Of a stretch of 64,000 nt of DNA, positions 16,899-26,413 are shown one piece after another. Origin of the DNA: Aestuariibaculum sediminum. GTDB lineage: Bacteria > Bacteroidota > Bacteroidia > Flavobacteriales > Flavobacteriaceae. Numbering within the stretch: position 1 is the first letter of the stretch; each line of letters begins with the position of its first letter. A program made the position numbers and the translations under genes. Below the pieces are notes generated by a model. The model was not told the DNA's origin. It did not search any database and saw only the letters and a list, made by a program, of their open reading frames with translations. The DNA lies in the NCBI RefSeq assembly GCF_014596945.1, contig NZ_JACVXB010000009.1:1-64000 (forward strand), read 5' to 3'.

Positions 16899-17624
16899 TT
16901 AGTCCTGAACCTGGAATATAATTGGTAACGAATATGGTACTGTTACCGGCTTACCACGTTGTTTTCCTGGTTGCATTTTAGGAAGTAAATTAATTACACG
17001 TGCAGCCTCCTTTTCTAATCCAGGGTGCGGTGCTCTTGCTCTAATTCCTGTAATGTTTCCTGTTTTGTCGATTTTAAAGATTACGTTTATACGTTGTCTT
17101 CCTGACAAACCTAAATCACCAGCCAAATCTGTATTAAACTTTTTATTTACGAATTGCGAAATCTTTTTAGACATACAATTCTTTTTATCGATATTGGTTT
17201 TCTCTTTTTCACAACCAGGGAAAACAGGAACGTTTTCAATTACTGCGAAAGGCACCTCAATATCTTCTTCTACAGCATCAGCAACTTCAACCTCAGCTAC
17301 TTCTACGATTTCAGTTTCTTGCGTTACCTCGGTAGATTCGATTACTGTTTCTTCAACTTCAACTTCATCTTCTACTATTTCAATCACCTCTGGTGCAGCT
17401 GGTGGCGGTGGTGGTGGTGGTGGCGCAATATTTTGATTGGTAAGCGGTATTTCTTCTTCAATTTCTTGCTCCATGTTAACCATACCGATTTCGATATCTT
17501 TATCGTCATAAGTTTTATAGTTGATGGCATAATTTGTTAAGAATAACATTAATGCTAAACCAACTGCAAAGTAAAGTGAACTATTACGTCCAACATTTGC
17601 TTTAGGATTCTTTTTAGGTTCCAT
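16899..17624 (-). CDS. Energy transducer TonB (paralogue 2)
   Basis: This 241-residue TonB has one N-terminal membrane helix (about residues 14-31), a short proline run APPPPPPPPAAPE (about 66-78), a Glu/Val-rich linker (EIVEVAEVEVADAVEEDIEV) and a C-terminal domain very like that of its neighbour (VPVFPGCEKEKTNIDKKNC; VIFKIDKTGNITGIRARAPH; RVINLLPKMQPGKQRGKP). Both carry the same two-cysteine segment at the start of the domain. The linkers differ strongly, the domains little, so this is a tandem duplication with linker divergence. It lies about 65 bases after the VanZ start-proximal genes end, in the same orientation. Confidence 0.93.
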   Translation of the reverse strand: MEPKKNPKANVGRNSSLYFAVGLALMLFLTNYAINYKTYDDKDIEIGMVNMEQEIEEEIPLTNQNIAPPPPPPPPAAPEVIEIVEDEVEVEETVIESTEVTQETEIVEVAEVEVADAVEEDIEVPFAVIENVPVFPGCEKEKTNIDKKNCMSKKISQFVNKKFNTDLAGDLGLSGRQRINVIFKIDKTGNITGIRARAPHPGLEKEAARVINLLPKMQPGKQRGKPVTVPYSLPIIFQVQD

Positions 17625-17689
17625 AATTTAAATACGTTTTTTCAGGATTGCTAAAATAACCATTTATTTATCAAAAAAGCAAGCCTTTA

Positions 17690-18067
17690 TTATTTTTTAA
17701 TCTGCTTTCTAGTATATACTAATACTGCAACTACAGCTAACAGCACACCTGAGGTATTCGCTATAACATCGTATAAATCAGGCTTTCGTGTCTCTGTTAC
17801 CATCCCTTGTAATACCTCAATAACTATACCAAAAATTATTGAAAATAATGCCGAATAAATTATAGATTTTAATTTTTTGAAACCAAACTTATAATGCCCT
17901 GTACCGTACCACAATAAAGCTAGCACCAAGTACGTGAGGGCATGAAATATTTTATCGGCAAAAGAAACCCCTAAATCGGGGACTTCTTTTAATCGCATTA
18001 AGCATACATATGTTAACGCTAAAGTGTAAGTTACACTTATTAAAAACAGATTTTTTTTAAGCACCAA
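17690..18067 (-). CDS. VanZ-family membrane protein
   Basis: This 125-residue protein has four predicted membrane helices and the VanZ-like pattern: [21 protein letters not shown] (about residues 35-55) and [32 protein letters not shown], cited here in two parts, [12 protein letters not shown] and [12 protein letters not shown]. Its function is unknown in general; the original VanZ gives mild teicoplanin resistance. The start is either TTG at 18067 or GTG at 18064. Both lie inside the end of gcvH (overlap 8 to 11 bases), so translation is probably coupled to gcvH. The pairing with gcvH and sprA recurs in related flavobacteria. Confidence 0.85.
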   Translation of the reverse strand: MVLKKNLFLISVTYTLALTYVCLMRLKEVPDLGVSFADKIFHALTYLVLALLWYGTGHYKFGFKKLKSIIYSALFSIIFGIVIEVLQGMVTETRKPDLYDVIANTSGVLLAVVAVLVYTRKQIKK

Positions 18068-18437
18068 GAAGGGCTTTATAGTCGTCTGCAGACATTAAAC
18101 CTTCTACTTGAGAAAGGTCTGAACATTTTACCTTAATCATCCAACCTTCACCGTAAGGATCGCTATTTACAGTTTCAGGAGCGTCTTCTAAGGCTTCGTT
18201 GAATTCGATAATTTCCCCAGATAATGGTAAGAATAAATCTGATACTGTTTTCACAGCTTCAACAGTTCCGAAAATTTCTTCGGCTTCTAAAGTTTCATCA
18301 ACAGTTTCAACTTCAACATAAACAATATCACCTAACTCGCTTTGAGCGAAATCTGTAATACCAATTGTTGCTACATCACCGTCTATACTAACCCACTCGT
18401 GATCTTTAGTATATTTTAATTCTGCTGGAATATTCAT
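18057..18437 (-). CDS. gcvH: Glycine cleavage system H protein
   Basis: GcvH is the lipoyl carrier that shuttles the aminomethyl group between the P, T and L proteins of glycine cleavage. The 126 residues are the normal length. The lipoylation site is visible in [19 protein letters not shown], with the modified Lys near residue 63, and the N-terminus [20 protein letters not shown] is typical. No gcvT, gcvP or lpd gene lies in the window. It has its own promoter and sits just downstream of sprA. Confidence 0.97.
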   Translation of the reverse strand: MNIPAELKYTKDHEWVSIDGDVATIGITDFAQSELGDIVYVEVETVDETLEAEEIFGTVEAVKTVSDLFLPLSGEIIEFNEALEDAPETVNSDPYGEGWMIKVKCSDLSQVEGLMSADDYKALLGA

Positions 18438-18464
18438 TTTTATTAATTAAAGTTAAAGTTTCGG

Positions 18465-18495
18465 CAAATGTATTTATTCGAAGGCTAAATTCAAA
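18465..18495 (-). promoter_or_regulatory. Promoter of gcvH
   Basis: On the minus strand TTTG (18492-18495) is followed after 19 bases by TACATTTG (18465-18472), an excellent -33/-7 match. The -7 box lies 28 bases before the gcvH ATG. It is placed in the 69-base gap after sprA, so gcvH-vanZ can be expressed apart from sprA. Confidence 0.65.
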
Positions 18496-18506
18496 CACTT
18501 ATTGTG

Positions 18507-21500
18507 TTAATTCCCAAAATTATATCGCAGCGTAACACCCGATCGAATTGTTGTTTGCGGAAATGCTGTGCTTATCGCGTAATCGGAGAAGGCATAATCG
18601 AAGTAAAAAATACCCGTTAGGTTTTTACTAAATGCATAGTCGGCCGAATATTTGAAATTCCAAATGGTTTGGCCCGAAGTAATCTGGTTATTTTCTAAAT
18701 CGAGATACCTGATAATGGTTTTATTATCCCTTACCGAAATATCAGCTTTCATATTAAGGTCACTAATAATTCGTTTACTTGGACCTGCTAAATTTGAATG
18801 AATACGCAAATCTTTAATTCTATAGCCCAAGCCTATGGTATACTCTTTACCTTGTACTTCGGTCATTAAATTATTATCAAAACTCAGCGACAGCAAACGG
18901 TCTCTTTGAATTTCTGCCAATATTTTAATTGAGTTTTTCATTTCAAAATCTATACGCACCAACGGACTAAAACGCTCCATTAAATTAATGTTACTGAATA
19001 AGGTTTTATTTTTATAATTGCCAGACTGGTTCTTTACATCGGCTGGTTGACTATCGTATTCGACTGAAAAATCTGGCTGAACATAATCTAAATTAGTTTG
19101 AAACTGATTGATTGTATAATTAGAAGTATAACCATGGTTTATAGAAAAACGCCTAAAATTCCTTTTGAACCATTCGAATTTCATAAACCCTGTATATTTT
19201 AAATTCCAATTTGGTATGGGCACATTTCTAAAAGCACTGGTTTTCACCTTACCGGCATCGGTACCAGAATAGGCCGCCAAAAAGGCTGGTAACAAAACGG
19301 CCTGACTATTTTTTCCGAAACCTTTTGGGAATCCGTCTGCATCTACATCATTTAAATTTACACCTTGTTTCTGAGCCAATCTTCTGGCAATCGTTAAGCG
19401 ATTTGATCTAAAATCATTAAATGCATCACTTGAATTTTCGTCACTCGCACTAAATGCCGTTTTAAGTAATATGGTTGAAATACTAAAGTTACCGAAATTA
19501 TTAGGCGTTAAGGATTCATATTCGTAGGCTCCTGCTACATTATTAACCCTGTAATTTTCGGCATAATTATCTACATAAAGTTTGTTTCCTGTTAAATCAA
19601 TTTTTAAATCTCTTACAGGCTCAACTGTAGCAGTATACCCAAAATCTTCACTATGCGAAGTTGTGTATTGCTGATTAAATTCAGGAAACAATGTTAACCA
19701 ACCATTCCTTGCCGCTAAATACCTGACATCATTTTGGCTACCAAAAGTAAACCCTAAGGTTGGTTTTAGTGTTCCAATAAATCCAGGTGTTTGAAGGTAA
19801 CCTGGTAAAAACGTCCCATTATTTTCTGAATAATTTAATTGAATATTCTTAACGCTCGTTAAAATATCGATACCCGCATTTAAAAATTTTGTACCCGTGT
19901 CGCCTTTAGGTTTTGACTGGTTGTCTGATGGATTTGGCGGATTATTACTACTTCTAGTTGTTGTTGATGTATTTCTTCTAACTGGTTTTTTCACCAAACC
20001 TATATTTCGATACAAACGATTTAAATCGAATCTTGTATTTATATTATGAACATTTGAATTTTGAACTGTATTTCCTAAATTATAGGTTACGCCATCGACT
20101 TCCAAATTACCATAAAGGTCTGATCCTTTTTGCCACTGAAACGTACCACTGTATTGATACGTAGCATTAATAAAATTTAAAGCTGGTATTTTTTCAAACG
20201 GTACCTGATAGTTTATACCTAACTCCTGCATTTGCCTGTTAGGATCACCAAAATCAAAAAAGCCATCCCATACATCTAAAGTTGGATCCTGCAATTGCTC
20301 ATTTGCAACAGTATTCTTAAAATAGTTACGAATAATATTGTTATTAGCTGCTGTAAAATTGAAACTTAAAGCATCGGTTAAATTATAATTAATGGTGTAC
20401 TGAAAGTCGAACATGTAATTTCTTCTAAACAATTCTTCGATAGCAATATTACCGGCAGCGAGCTCAACTTCTCTATATTTTTGCTTATTAAATTGTCTAT
20501 TAATATCGGTATTAACGGTAAAGCTAGCCGGCAGTAAGTTAAGATTAAAATCTTTTAATAATTTCCAATACTTTCCTGTAAATAGCGAATCCTTATTTTT
20601 AAATGGTTCAATTCTTAGCGGCTCAAAATTGTATGCATAATTAACCCCGGCCCGTATCGATTTATTTACAGAATTTTCGATTTCGAAATCCCTATGCTCT
20701 ACTTTGTTATATGAGTAATTTAAGGTCAGGTTTTCTACATCGTAAAAATGAGGCTTTCTTTCTTCATTTGTTTTTATTTTACGAACCCCTATAAAATTAA
20801 TACTCTTACGTTTGGTATAATCTTCCGATTGTTGCTTGATCCGTTCCCGTTCTCCATTTGATTGCGCCGCATCCAATCTGGAATCTAAAGTTAAATCTTC
20901 GTAATACTGATCGTATTTAGGCGTAATTAATTCCTCACTTTGCCCATAATTAAACGGTATTTGAACTCCCCACTCTTTTGGCAATAGTTGTCCGACATTA
21001 ACATTAGTCACAACATCATACTGTTTCACATCTTCCAGACTTCGCTGACTTGGACCTTGCTCTATACCTCCGAATCCTGATGTGCTTTGCCTACCAGTTG
21101 CCGAAATATTCATAAAATCGGCCACATTACTATCCATACTTAACACAGCAGCCCAACCTCCTTCGTTATCCATATCGGATAATCGCAATTCGTTAAACCA
21201 AACTTCGGCACATAACTCGCTGTCGGTTGCATTTTTTACACCGACCATAAGTGTTCTAATATCACCAAAATTTGGATTTCCTTTAATTCCTACCCGATGT
21301 TGTCCTGTTACATATCCTGAGTATGGGTCTGACACTAAGTTAATGTCACCGTTTACCACATCGTAAAATGTTGGATCTTCATTTCCGAGTGTCATTTGCG
21401 ATATACCTTCCGCTTTTATTTTGGTTAAAATTTCAACCGGTAAATTAATCTCATTTTCAGTTGGCCATATACCTTCTCTCGTTTCCGAAGTAGATATCAT

Positions 21501-24500
21501 TAAAGGTATTTCAATTTGATAAAAGTTTTCTGTAAGGTCGTTACCCATTCTAATAAATCCAACAACATCGTTATCTGTTAAATTACCAGTGCCATCTTCA
21601 CCGTCTTCTGCGTGAATAAACATTCGTAAGCGCTTAAACTGACGCATATCTATACTTATATTTTTATAGACCGCCTTTGCGTCTTCAGCTTCCAGATTAC
21701 ATACTTTAACCACTAGCGATTGCTCATTCTGATCTACTACCGTGTTGTTATTAAACAACTGTTCCGGTTCAATTCCGGGTGGACGTTGATAACTTCCTTC
21801 GTTCTCAATAGTACCTATTACACCTACCGAAAAATCGGTTTGCGCATCTTCTGGGGTTGGGTCATTTTTATCTAAAGCCTGTGTATATCGACGCCATTCA
21901 CTTCGCACCAACTCTAACGAACCAAAACGCATAACAGTAGGTTGTATGAAATCTTTCAAATAAATACGTGTAAAGCGTATCGAGCGGAAATCGCTAATTC
22001 CACCATATCGTTTATACTCTGGTATATTATTATCATCGAATTTCTCTAATGGCACGTTAATAGGAATCCTGAACTGATACCATCTTACAGGCACATTATC
22101 TCCATTTGGCATCCTGCGCACAGGTTCTTTAAAATCTCTTAAGAATTCCTTTAAAGGATTACTGTTGGGTAAATTTTCAAAATCGTCTTTCGATTGCGGC
22201 AAATTTTGACGGCTAATAGGTAAGGCATATTCAAAATAACTATTAATAGTATTCATCGTGTTGTCGCGATTTACATCCTCGACATCTGGTTGCGTATTTG
22301 CACCACGATCGGTATTAGAAAAAGTATCAGGTGTATTTCCCTGCACGCCATTATACTTTTTGTAACGTTCGAAAATATCTCCTTCAGCATTTAAAAAATA
22401 GGTGTAATTATCGTTTGATGGATCTTCACCAAAATTATTACCGAAAATGGCGAGCTCTTCTGCGTCATCGTAACCATCGTAACCCACATCTTGATTATCG
22501 CGTTCCTGACCTGTAGTATCGAACGTGTAAATTAAGGACTGGTTTAATGGCGCCACCGTACCCCATTCGGTTGGATTCAATAAACTTATATCGCCATCTT
22601 TAGGCAAACCATTTTCATACAACTTTTTACCATCTTTAATAATGTCTTCGGAAATATTACCTAAGTTAAACACCAATGTACCACCAGGGTTTGACGGGTT
22701 CTCATGAAATGGATCTTGCAGCCAAAATTCTATGTACTCCACATTTTGCTGTTCGAAGTCGGTTGAAGTTATCTGACGTGTAATTCCTGCCCAGGAATCC
22801 TGCGGGTTGCTAATTACATTATTAGTAGTGTTAGGATCGAAATTATAGGGTCCACGCTCGGTTGGGTAATATGCTAAATCTAATGTAGATAGCACCGAAT
22901 TTTGACCTTGAACTAAATCCCGATCTGGAAATAATTCGTTAATAAAAACACGACTTGTATACAAACTAGACATGTCGTTGTCGGAGATGCCATTGGGACG
23001 TTGCCCACTGTAAAATATTGGGTCGATATTATACCAGTTAAGCATGGCGCGCTGGTACCCATTTTGAATACCATTTTCATCCTCATTTGGGTTAGATGCC
23101 ACATTCAATTCTAAAGGCCTGCTGGATAAAAACCAGGATTGCTGCGATTTTAAATCGATAGCGTTTTGGGTACCCTCAAAATCATCAATATATGAAGTTG
23201 CTTCACCATTTAAACTGGTTCGTTTAGGAGCTCCAGGAGCAAGATAAGCGAATTCACCACGTAACGATACATTCGATTCTACATCGGTATCTATATTTGG
23301 TAATTTGTTAACCATTCGTGTTAAGAATGGCACTTTAGTTGCGTAATTTCCGTTTAATCCGAAAATCGTATTATTTATAGGCTCCGAACCATAATTAGCC
23401 TTTTGTGTGATAGGTCGTTCATTTAAATTTAAAAATGTTCCGCCAAGCACAAAATTTTCGTTGAATTTATGTTCGACATTAAATCCGGTAAAACGCTTTG
23501 TTTGCTGACCAAAAACGGCATTATTCTCGGTAGAAACCTCAATAGGTGTATTTGATGCTTTTAAAGCTTCATCTAAAATTTGAACCCGTCCTAATTGATA
23601 ATTTACAGTATAATCAACTCCTTCAACTAATACACGACCTCCTGCTGTTACTTTTACAGAACCACGCGGTACATTAAAGGAACCTATAGGAATACCGTCG
23701 CTGCCAGTAGATTTATAACGCCCTTTTAATTTGAACTTGTTTTTCTCTACCTCTTCTAAAGCAGCTGTTTTAGTACTGTTATAAAGAATATCGTAAACGT
23801 ACTTTTTCTGATCGTCGTTATAGGTTGTTTCATCAGTATATGTTCCGTCACCCAGAACATTAAAAAGATATTCTCCAAAAGGTTCTGCGCTGGTAAATAT
23901 AATTTTCCCATTTTGCGGAATTACTGTGATACCTGGGACAAAATCAAAAAAACCATCACCATTGGTTTGCGGGTCGTTATTAAAATTTAACTTATCTAAA
24001 TTAAATACTCGTAATAAGGGTGTATTCTGAATTTTTGCTTCTTCTGGCGTATTGGCCGTTAACGGGTTTCCGTAAACATCTTTAGTAAAATCTGACCCTA
24101 CGGGTTTTATAAAGTTTAAAGGTGAAGCTTCATTGTAAAATATGTTTAATTTAAAATCTTCTTGACTTAGGTTATAAGCTCCCGTATCATAAACGTTTTT
24201 CATCATTAAATCCCAGATGTATCTGTCGACGTTTGTAACACTACTTTTTAATAATTTTAAAACTAAGTTTGTATTTACCACATTGGTTACCTGTCCAGAA
24301 CTGTTTGTTGTTACATCGGTGGCATCTACACCATCGTTAGCAAACTCTCCAACCTGATACACATTTCCTCCAACAGTAAACTGAAAAGCTACAGCCAGCA
24401 CCTCATCGTTATTTAAACGCTGCGTTAAAGAAAGGTAACCTAATTGACTATTAAAGGTGTACTCTCTGCCGTTTTCTAATTTTCTCGCATTTTCCAATTT

Positions 24501-25772
24501 GGCATAATCGAAACCTTCATTTACTCCAGATATATTAAAACCGTTATGAACCGTTGAAATATCTCGTATCGCATCGTTTAGCTGAGAATTGGGACCACCA
24601 ACAATTGTGGGGTCGAATGCATTATTACCATTGTCTGGAAATACCCCTGGAGCTCCAAATACATTAACATTAGAATCGACCTTATCGGTTTCGGCTAAAT
24701 CCTGAAGCGCCACAATGTTTCTAACATTATCAGTTTTATTACTTCTGTTGGTTATCCAAACCTCTAATCGGGTAATTTGTAACCCTTTATTATTTATAAA
24801 TGGATAATTCTCTAATGCCCGATCGTAATTTTCTCTAAAGTACTGCGCTAGGAAAAAGTGCCTGTTTTCGTCGTAATCGCGAATAAATAATTCAAACTCT
24901 TCCAAAGTACCGCCTCCTTGAGCTATAACTCGGTTAGATTCTGAACGTTGCTCAGAAAAGACCGCCGTAACTGTCGTTTTACCAAACTGAAGCTGTGTTT
25001 TAACACCGAACAAACTTTGCGCCCCAGTAATTAAAGAGCTATTTAATGGCATATTTACATTACCAACCTCAATTTTTTGAATAATATCATCCTCTGTTGG
25101 CGTGTATTCTAATTTTATAAGATTTTGAAAATCGAATGTTGATTGTGTATCGTAATTAGCATTTACCTGAAGTCTGGTTCCAACCTTACCTAGCAAACTT
25201 AAACTAATACGCTGATCGAAATCGAAAGTAAAATTGCTGCGGTTTCGAGGAGAAAATGTGGGATTATCCTGCCTTGAGAATAAAACTCCTAAATCCATCT
25301 CTACCGATCCCTGAGGCACCACCTCTATAGTATTGCTACCAAAAATACTTTCAAATAACCCAGATTTTACATAAAACTCAGGCAACAGGTTCTTTTGAGC
25401 ATCTTCAGTACCATCCTTTTTACCATCTAAGGCATCTATTTTTTCTTTGTAATACGACCTTAAACTTTCTTTAGCCACTAAATCGTAATATTCCTGTGGC
25501 GTTAAAATAACCGGATACTTAATATTAAAAGACCCTATTTTTTCGGTGTAAATGTAGCGATTCGTTACAGGGTCGTAAGTATATTTAGCATCGATGCTTT
25601 CGGGCTTTGGGGTTTTAATGGTACCCAGACTAGCCCCTGTTTTTAAAGAATCCTGAGCATAAGACCAACCTAGGCCTACAAACAAAAAAACCACAGATAA
25701 AAAAAACGTTTTAAAATGCTCTTTTTTTGCTGTGTTAATCAATTTTTGAAAAAGAAGGTTAGTTATATTCAA
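18507..25772 (-). CDS. sprA: SprA, translocon of the type IX secretion system (gliding)
   Basis: SprA (Sov in Porphyromonas) is the giant outer-membrane barrel through which T9SS cargo, including gliding adhesins, is exported. The 2421 residues fit the family size of about 2400-2500. A signal peptide ends ...VGLGWSYAQ (about residue 40). Motifs include GSVEMDLGVLFSRQDNPTF, the long periplasmic/plug-binding middle part, and many barrel strands down to the C-terminal FDYAFSDYAISTAF and GVTLRYNFGN. The start is a TTG 6 bases after the ruvA stop: no ATG precedes the signal sequence, and the next codon upstream is ATT. Other T9SS core genes (porK-N, porV) are not in the window. Confidence 0.96.
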   Translation of the reverse strand: MNITNLLFQKLINTAKKEHFKTFFLSVVFLFVGLGWSYAQDSLKTGASLGTIKTPKPESIDAKYTYDPVTNRYIYTEKIGSFNIKYPVILTPQEYYDLVAKESLRSYYKEKIDALDGKKDGTEDAQKNLLPEFYVKSGLFESIFGSNTIEVVPQGSVEMDLGVLFSRQDNPTFSPRNRSNFTFDFDQRISLSLLGKVGTRLQVNANYDTQSTFDFQNLIKLEYTPTEDDIIQKIEVGNVNMPLNSSLITGAQSLFGVKTQLQFGKTTVTAVFSEQRSESNRVIAQGGGTLEEFELFIRDYDENRHFFLAQYFRENYDRALENYPFINNKGLQITRLEVWITNRSNKTDNVRNIVALQDLAETDKVDSNVNVFGAPGVFPDNGNNAFDPTIVGGPNSQLNDAIRDISTVHNGFNISGVNEGFDYAKLENARKLENGREYTFNSQLGYLSLTQRLNNDEVLAVAFQFTVGGNVYQVGEFANDGVDATDVTTNSSGQVTNVVNTNLVLKLLKSSVTNVDRYIWDLMMKNVYDTGAYNLSQEDFKLNIFYNEASPLNFIKPVGSDFTKDVYGNPLTANTPEEAKIQNTPLLRVFNLDKLNFNNDPQTNGDGFFDFVPGITVIPQNGKIIFTSAEPFGEYLFNVLGDGTYTDETTYNDDQKKYVYDILYNSTKTAALEEVEKNKFKLKGRYKSTGSDGIPIGSFNVPRGSVKVTAGGRVLVEGVDYTVNYQLGRVQILDEALKASNTPIEVSTENNAVFGQQTKRFTGFNVEHKFNENFVLGGTFLNLNERPITQKANYGSEPINNTIFGLNGNYATKVPFLTRMVNKLPNIDTDVESNVSLRGEFAYLAPGAPKRTSLNGEATSYIDDFEGTQNAIDLKSQQSWFLSSRPLELNVASNPNEDENGIQNGYQRAMLNWYNIDPIFYSGQRPNGISDNDMSSLYTSRVFINELFPDRDLVQGQNSVLSTLDLAYYPTERGPYNFDPNTTNNVISNPQDSWAGITRQITSTDFEQQNVEYIEFWLQDPFHENPSNPGGTLVFNLGNISEDIIKDGKKLYENGLPKDGDISLLNPTEWGTVAPLNQSLIYTFDTTGQERDNQDVGYDGYDDAEELAIFGNNFGEDPSNDNYTYFLNAEGDIFERYKKYNGVQGNTPDTFSNTDRGANTQPDVEDVNRDNTMNTINSYFEYALPISRQNLPQSKDDFENLPNSNPLKEFLRDFKEPVRRMPNGDNVPVRWYQFRIPINVPLEKFDDNNIPEYKRYGGISDFRSIRFTRIYLKDFIQPTVMRFGSLELVRSEWRRYTQALDKNDPTPEDAQTDFSVGVIGTIENEGSYQRPPGIEPEQLFNNNTVVDQNEQSLVVKVCNLEAEDAKAVYKNISIDMRQFKRLRMFIHAEDGEDGTGNLTDNDVVGFIRMGNDLTENFYQIEIPLMISTSETREGIWPTENEINLPVEILTKIKAEGISQMTLGNEDPTFYDVVNGDINLVSDPYSGYVTGQHRVGIKGNPNFGDIRTLMVGVKNATDSELCAEVWFNELRLSDMDNEGGWAAVLSMDSNVADFMNISATGRQSTSGFGGIEQGPSQRSLEDVKQYDVVTNVNVGQLLPKEWGVQIPFNYGQSEELITPKYDQYYEDLTLDSRLDAAQSNGERERIKQQSEDYTKRKSINFIGVRKIKTNEERKPHFYDVENLTLNYSYNKVEHRDFEIENSVNKSIRAGVNYAYNFEPLRIEPFKNKDSLFTGKYWKLLKDFNLNLLPASFTVNTDINRQFNKQKYREVELAAGNIAIEELFRRNYMFDFQYTINYNLTDALSFNFTAANNNIIRNYFKNTVANEQLQDPTLDVWDGFFDFGDPNRQMQELGINYQVPFEKIPALNFINATYQYSGTFQWQKGSDLYGNLEVDGVTYNLGNTVQNSNVHNINTRFDLNRLYRNIGLVKKPVRRNTSTTTRSSNNPPNPSDNQSKPKGDTGTKFLNAGIDILTSVKNIQLNYSENNGTFLPGYLQTPGFIGTLKPTLGFTFGSQNDVRYLAARNGWLTLFPEFNQQYTTSHSEDFGYTATVEPVRDLKIDLTGNKLYVDNYAENYRVNNVAGAYEYESLTPNNFGNFSISTILLKTAFSASDENSSDAFNDFRSNRLTIARRLAQKQGVNLNDVDADGFPKGFGKNSQAVLLPAFLAAYSGTDAGKVKTSAFRNVPIPNWNLKYTGFMKFEWFKRNFRRFSINHGYTSNYTINQFQTNLDYVQPDFSVEYDSQPADVKNQSGNYKNKTLFSNINLMERFSPLVRIDFEMKNSIKILAEIQRDRLLSLSFDNNLMTEVQGKEYTIGLGYRIKDLRIHSNLAGPSKRIISDLNMKADISVRDNKTIIRYLDLENNQITSGQTIWNFKYSADYAFSKNLTGIFYFDYAFSDYAISTAFPQTTIRSGVTLRYNFGN

Positions 25773-25778
25773 AATTCT

Positions 25779-26360
25779 TTACAAATTTTTTAAAGCCTGC
25801 TTAATTAAGTTTTCGACGGTTGCTTCTGGTTCTGTTTTTAAAATCTTATCTACAACGCGCTCCGCCTGCTTTCTAACATAACCAAGTACCTCTAAAGCAG
25901 ATAACGCTTCATCTTTGTTGGTATTGTCTTTTGTAGCAGAAACTTCATCTAAATCATAAATTTTAAGAACCTTATCTTTTAAATCGATAATAACACGTTG
26001 CGCCGTTTTTGCTCCAATACCTTTTATAGATTGTATAAGTGGAGCATCGCCGGAGGCAATACCTTCAATGACTTGTTTTGGCGTTAGGGAAGATAACATA
26101 GTACGCGCCGTACTGGCACCTATACCACTTACAGAGAGGAGTAGTCTAAAAACTTCTCGCTCTATTAAAGAAGAAAACCCATATAAGGTATGGGCATCTT
26201 CTTTTATTTGTAAATGCGTATATAGTTTTAAATTCTCGTTATTTGGAATTTCGGAATAGGTATGAAGTGAAATATTTAACAAATATCCTACTCCATTACA
26301 ATCTATAACAACATCTGTTAAATTCTTCTCTACAAGTTTCCCTTGAATATGTGTAATCAT
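25779..26360 (-). CDS. ruvA: Holliday junction DNA helicase subunit RuvA
   Basis: RuvA binds four-way junctions as a tetramer and loads RuvB for branch migration. The 193 residues show the OB-fold domain I (MITHIQGKLVEKNLTDVVID), the helix-hairpin-helix pair (LLSVSGIGASTARTMLSSL and SIKGIGAKTAQRVIIDLKDK) and a C-terminal UBA-like domain III (EALSALEVLGYVRKQAERV). It is separated from ruvB by about 9.4 kb, as often in Bacteroidota. It lies directly upstream of sprA with a 6-base gap, so sprA is likely read from this promoter. Confidence 0.97.
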   Translation of the reverse strand: MITHIQGKLVEKNLTDVVIDCNGVGYLLNISLHTYSEIPNNENLKLYTHLQIKEDAHTLYGFSSLIEREVFRLLLSVSGIGASTARTMLSSLTPKQVIEGIASGDAPLIQSIKGIGAKTAQRVIIDLKDKVLKIYDLDEVSATKDNTNKDEALSALEVLGYVRKQAERVVDKILKTEPEATVENLIKQALKNL

Positions 26361-26381
26361 TTATAGCAATTGGTATACTTT

Positions 26382-26410
26382 CAAATGTAATAAAATTATT
26401 TAAAAATCAA
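26382..26410 (-). promoter_or_regulatory. Candidate promoter of the ruvA-sprA transcript
   Basis: On the minus strand TTG (26408-26410), an 18-base spacer and TACATTTG (26382-26389) match the consensus, 22 bases before the ruvA ATG. It is the only good promoter seen ahead of sprA. Confidence 0.5.
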
Positions 26411-26413
26411 TCG

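Noticed and set aside
17053-17540. Antisense Ser/Thr-rich and aromatic-rich frames across the second tonB gene
   Set aside because: These mirror the Glu/Val/Pro repeats of the TonB linker. The low complexity comes from the sense strand.
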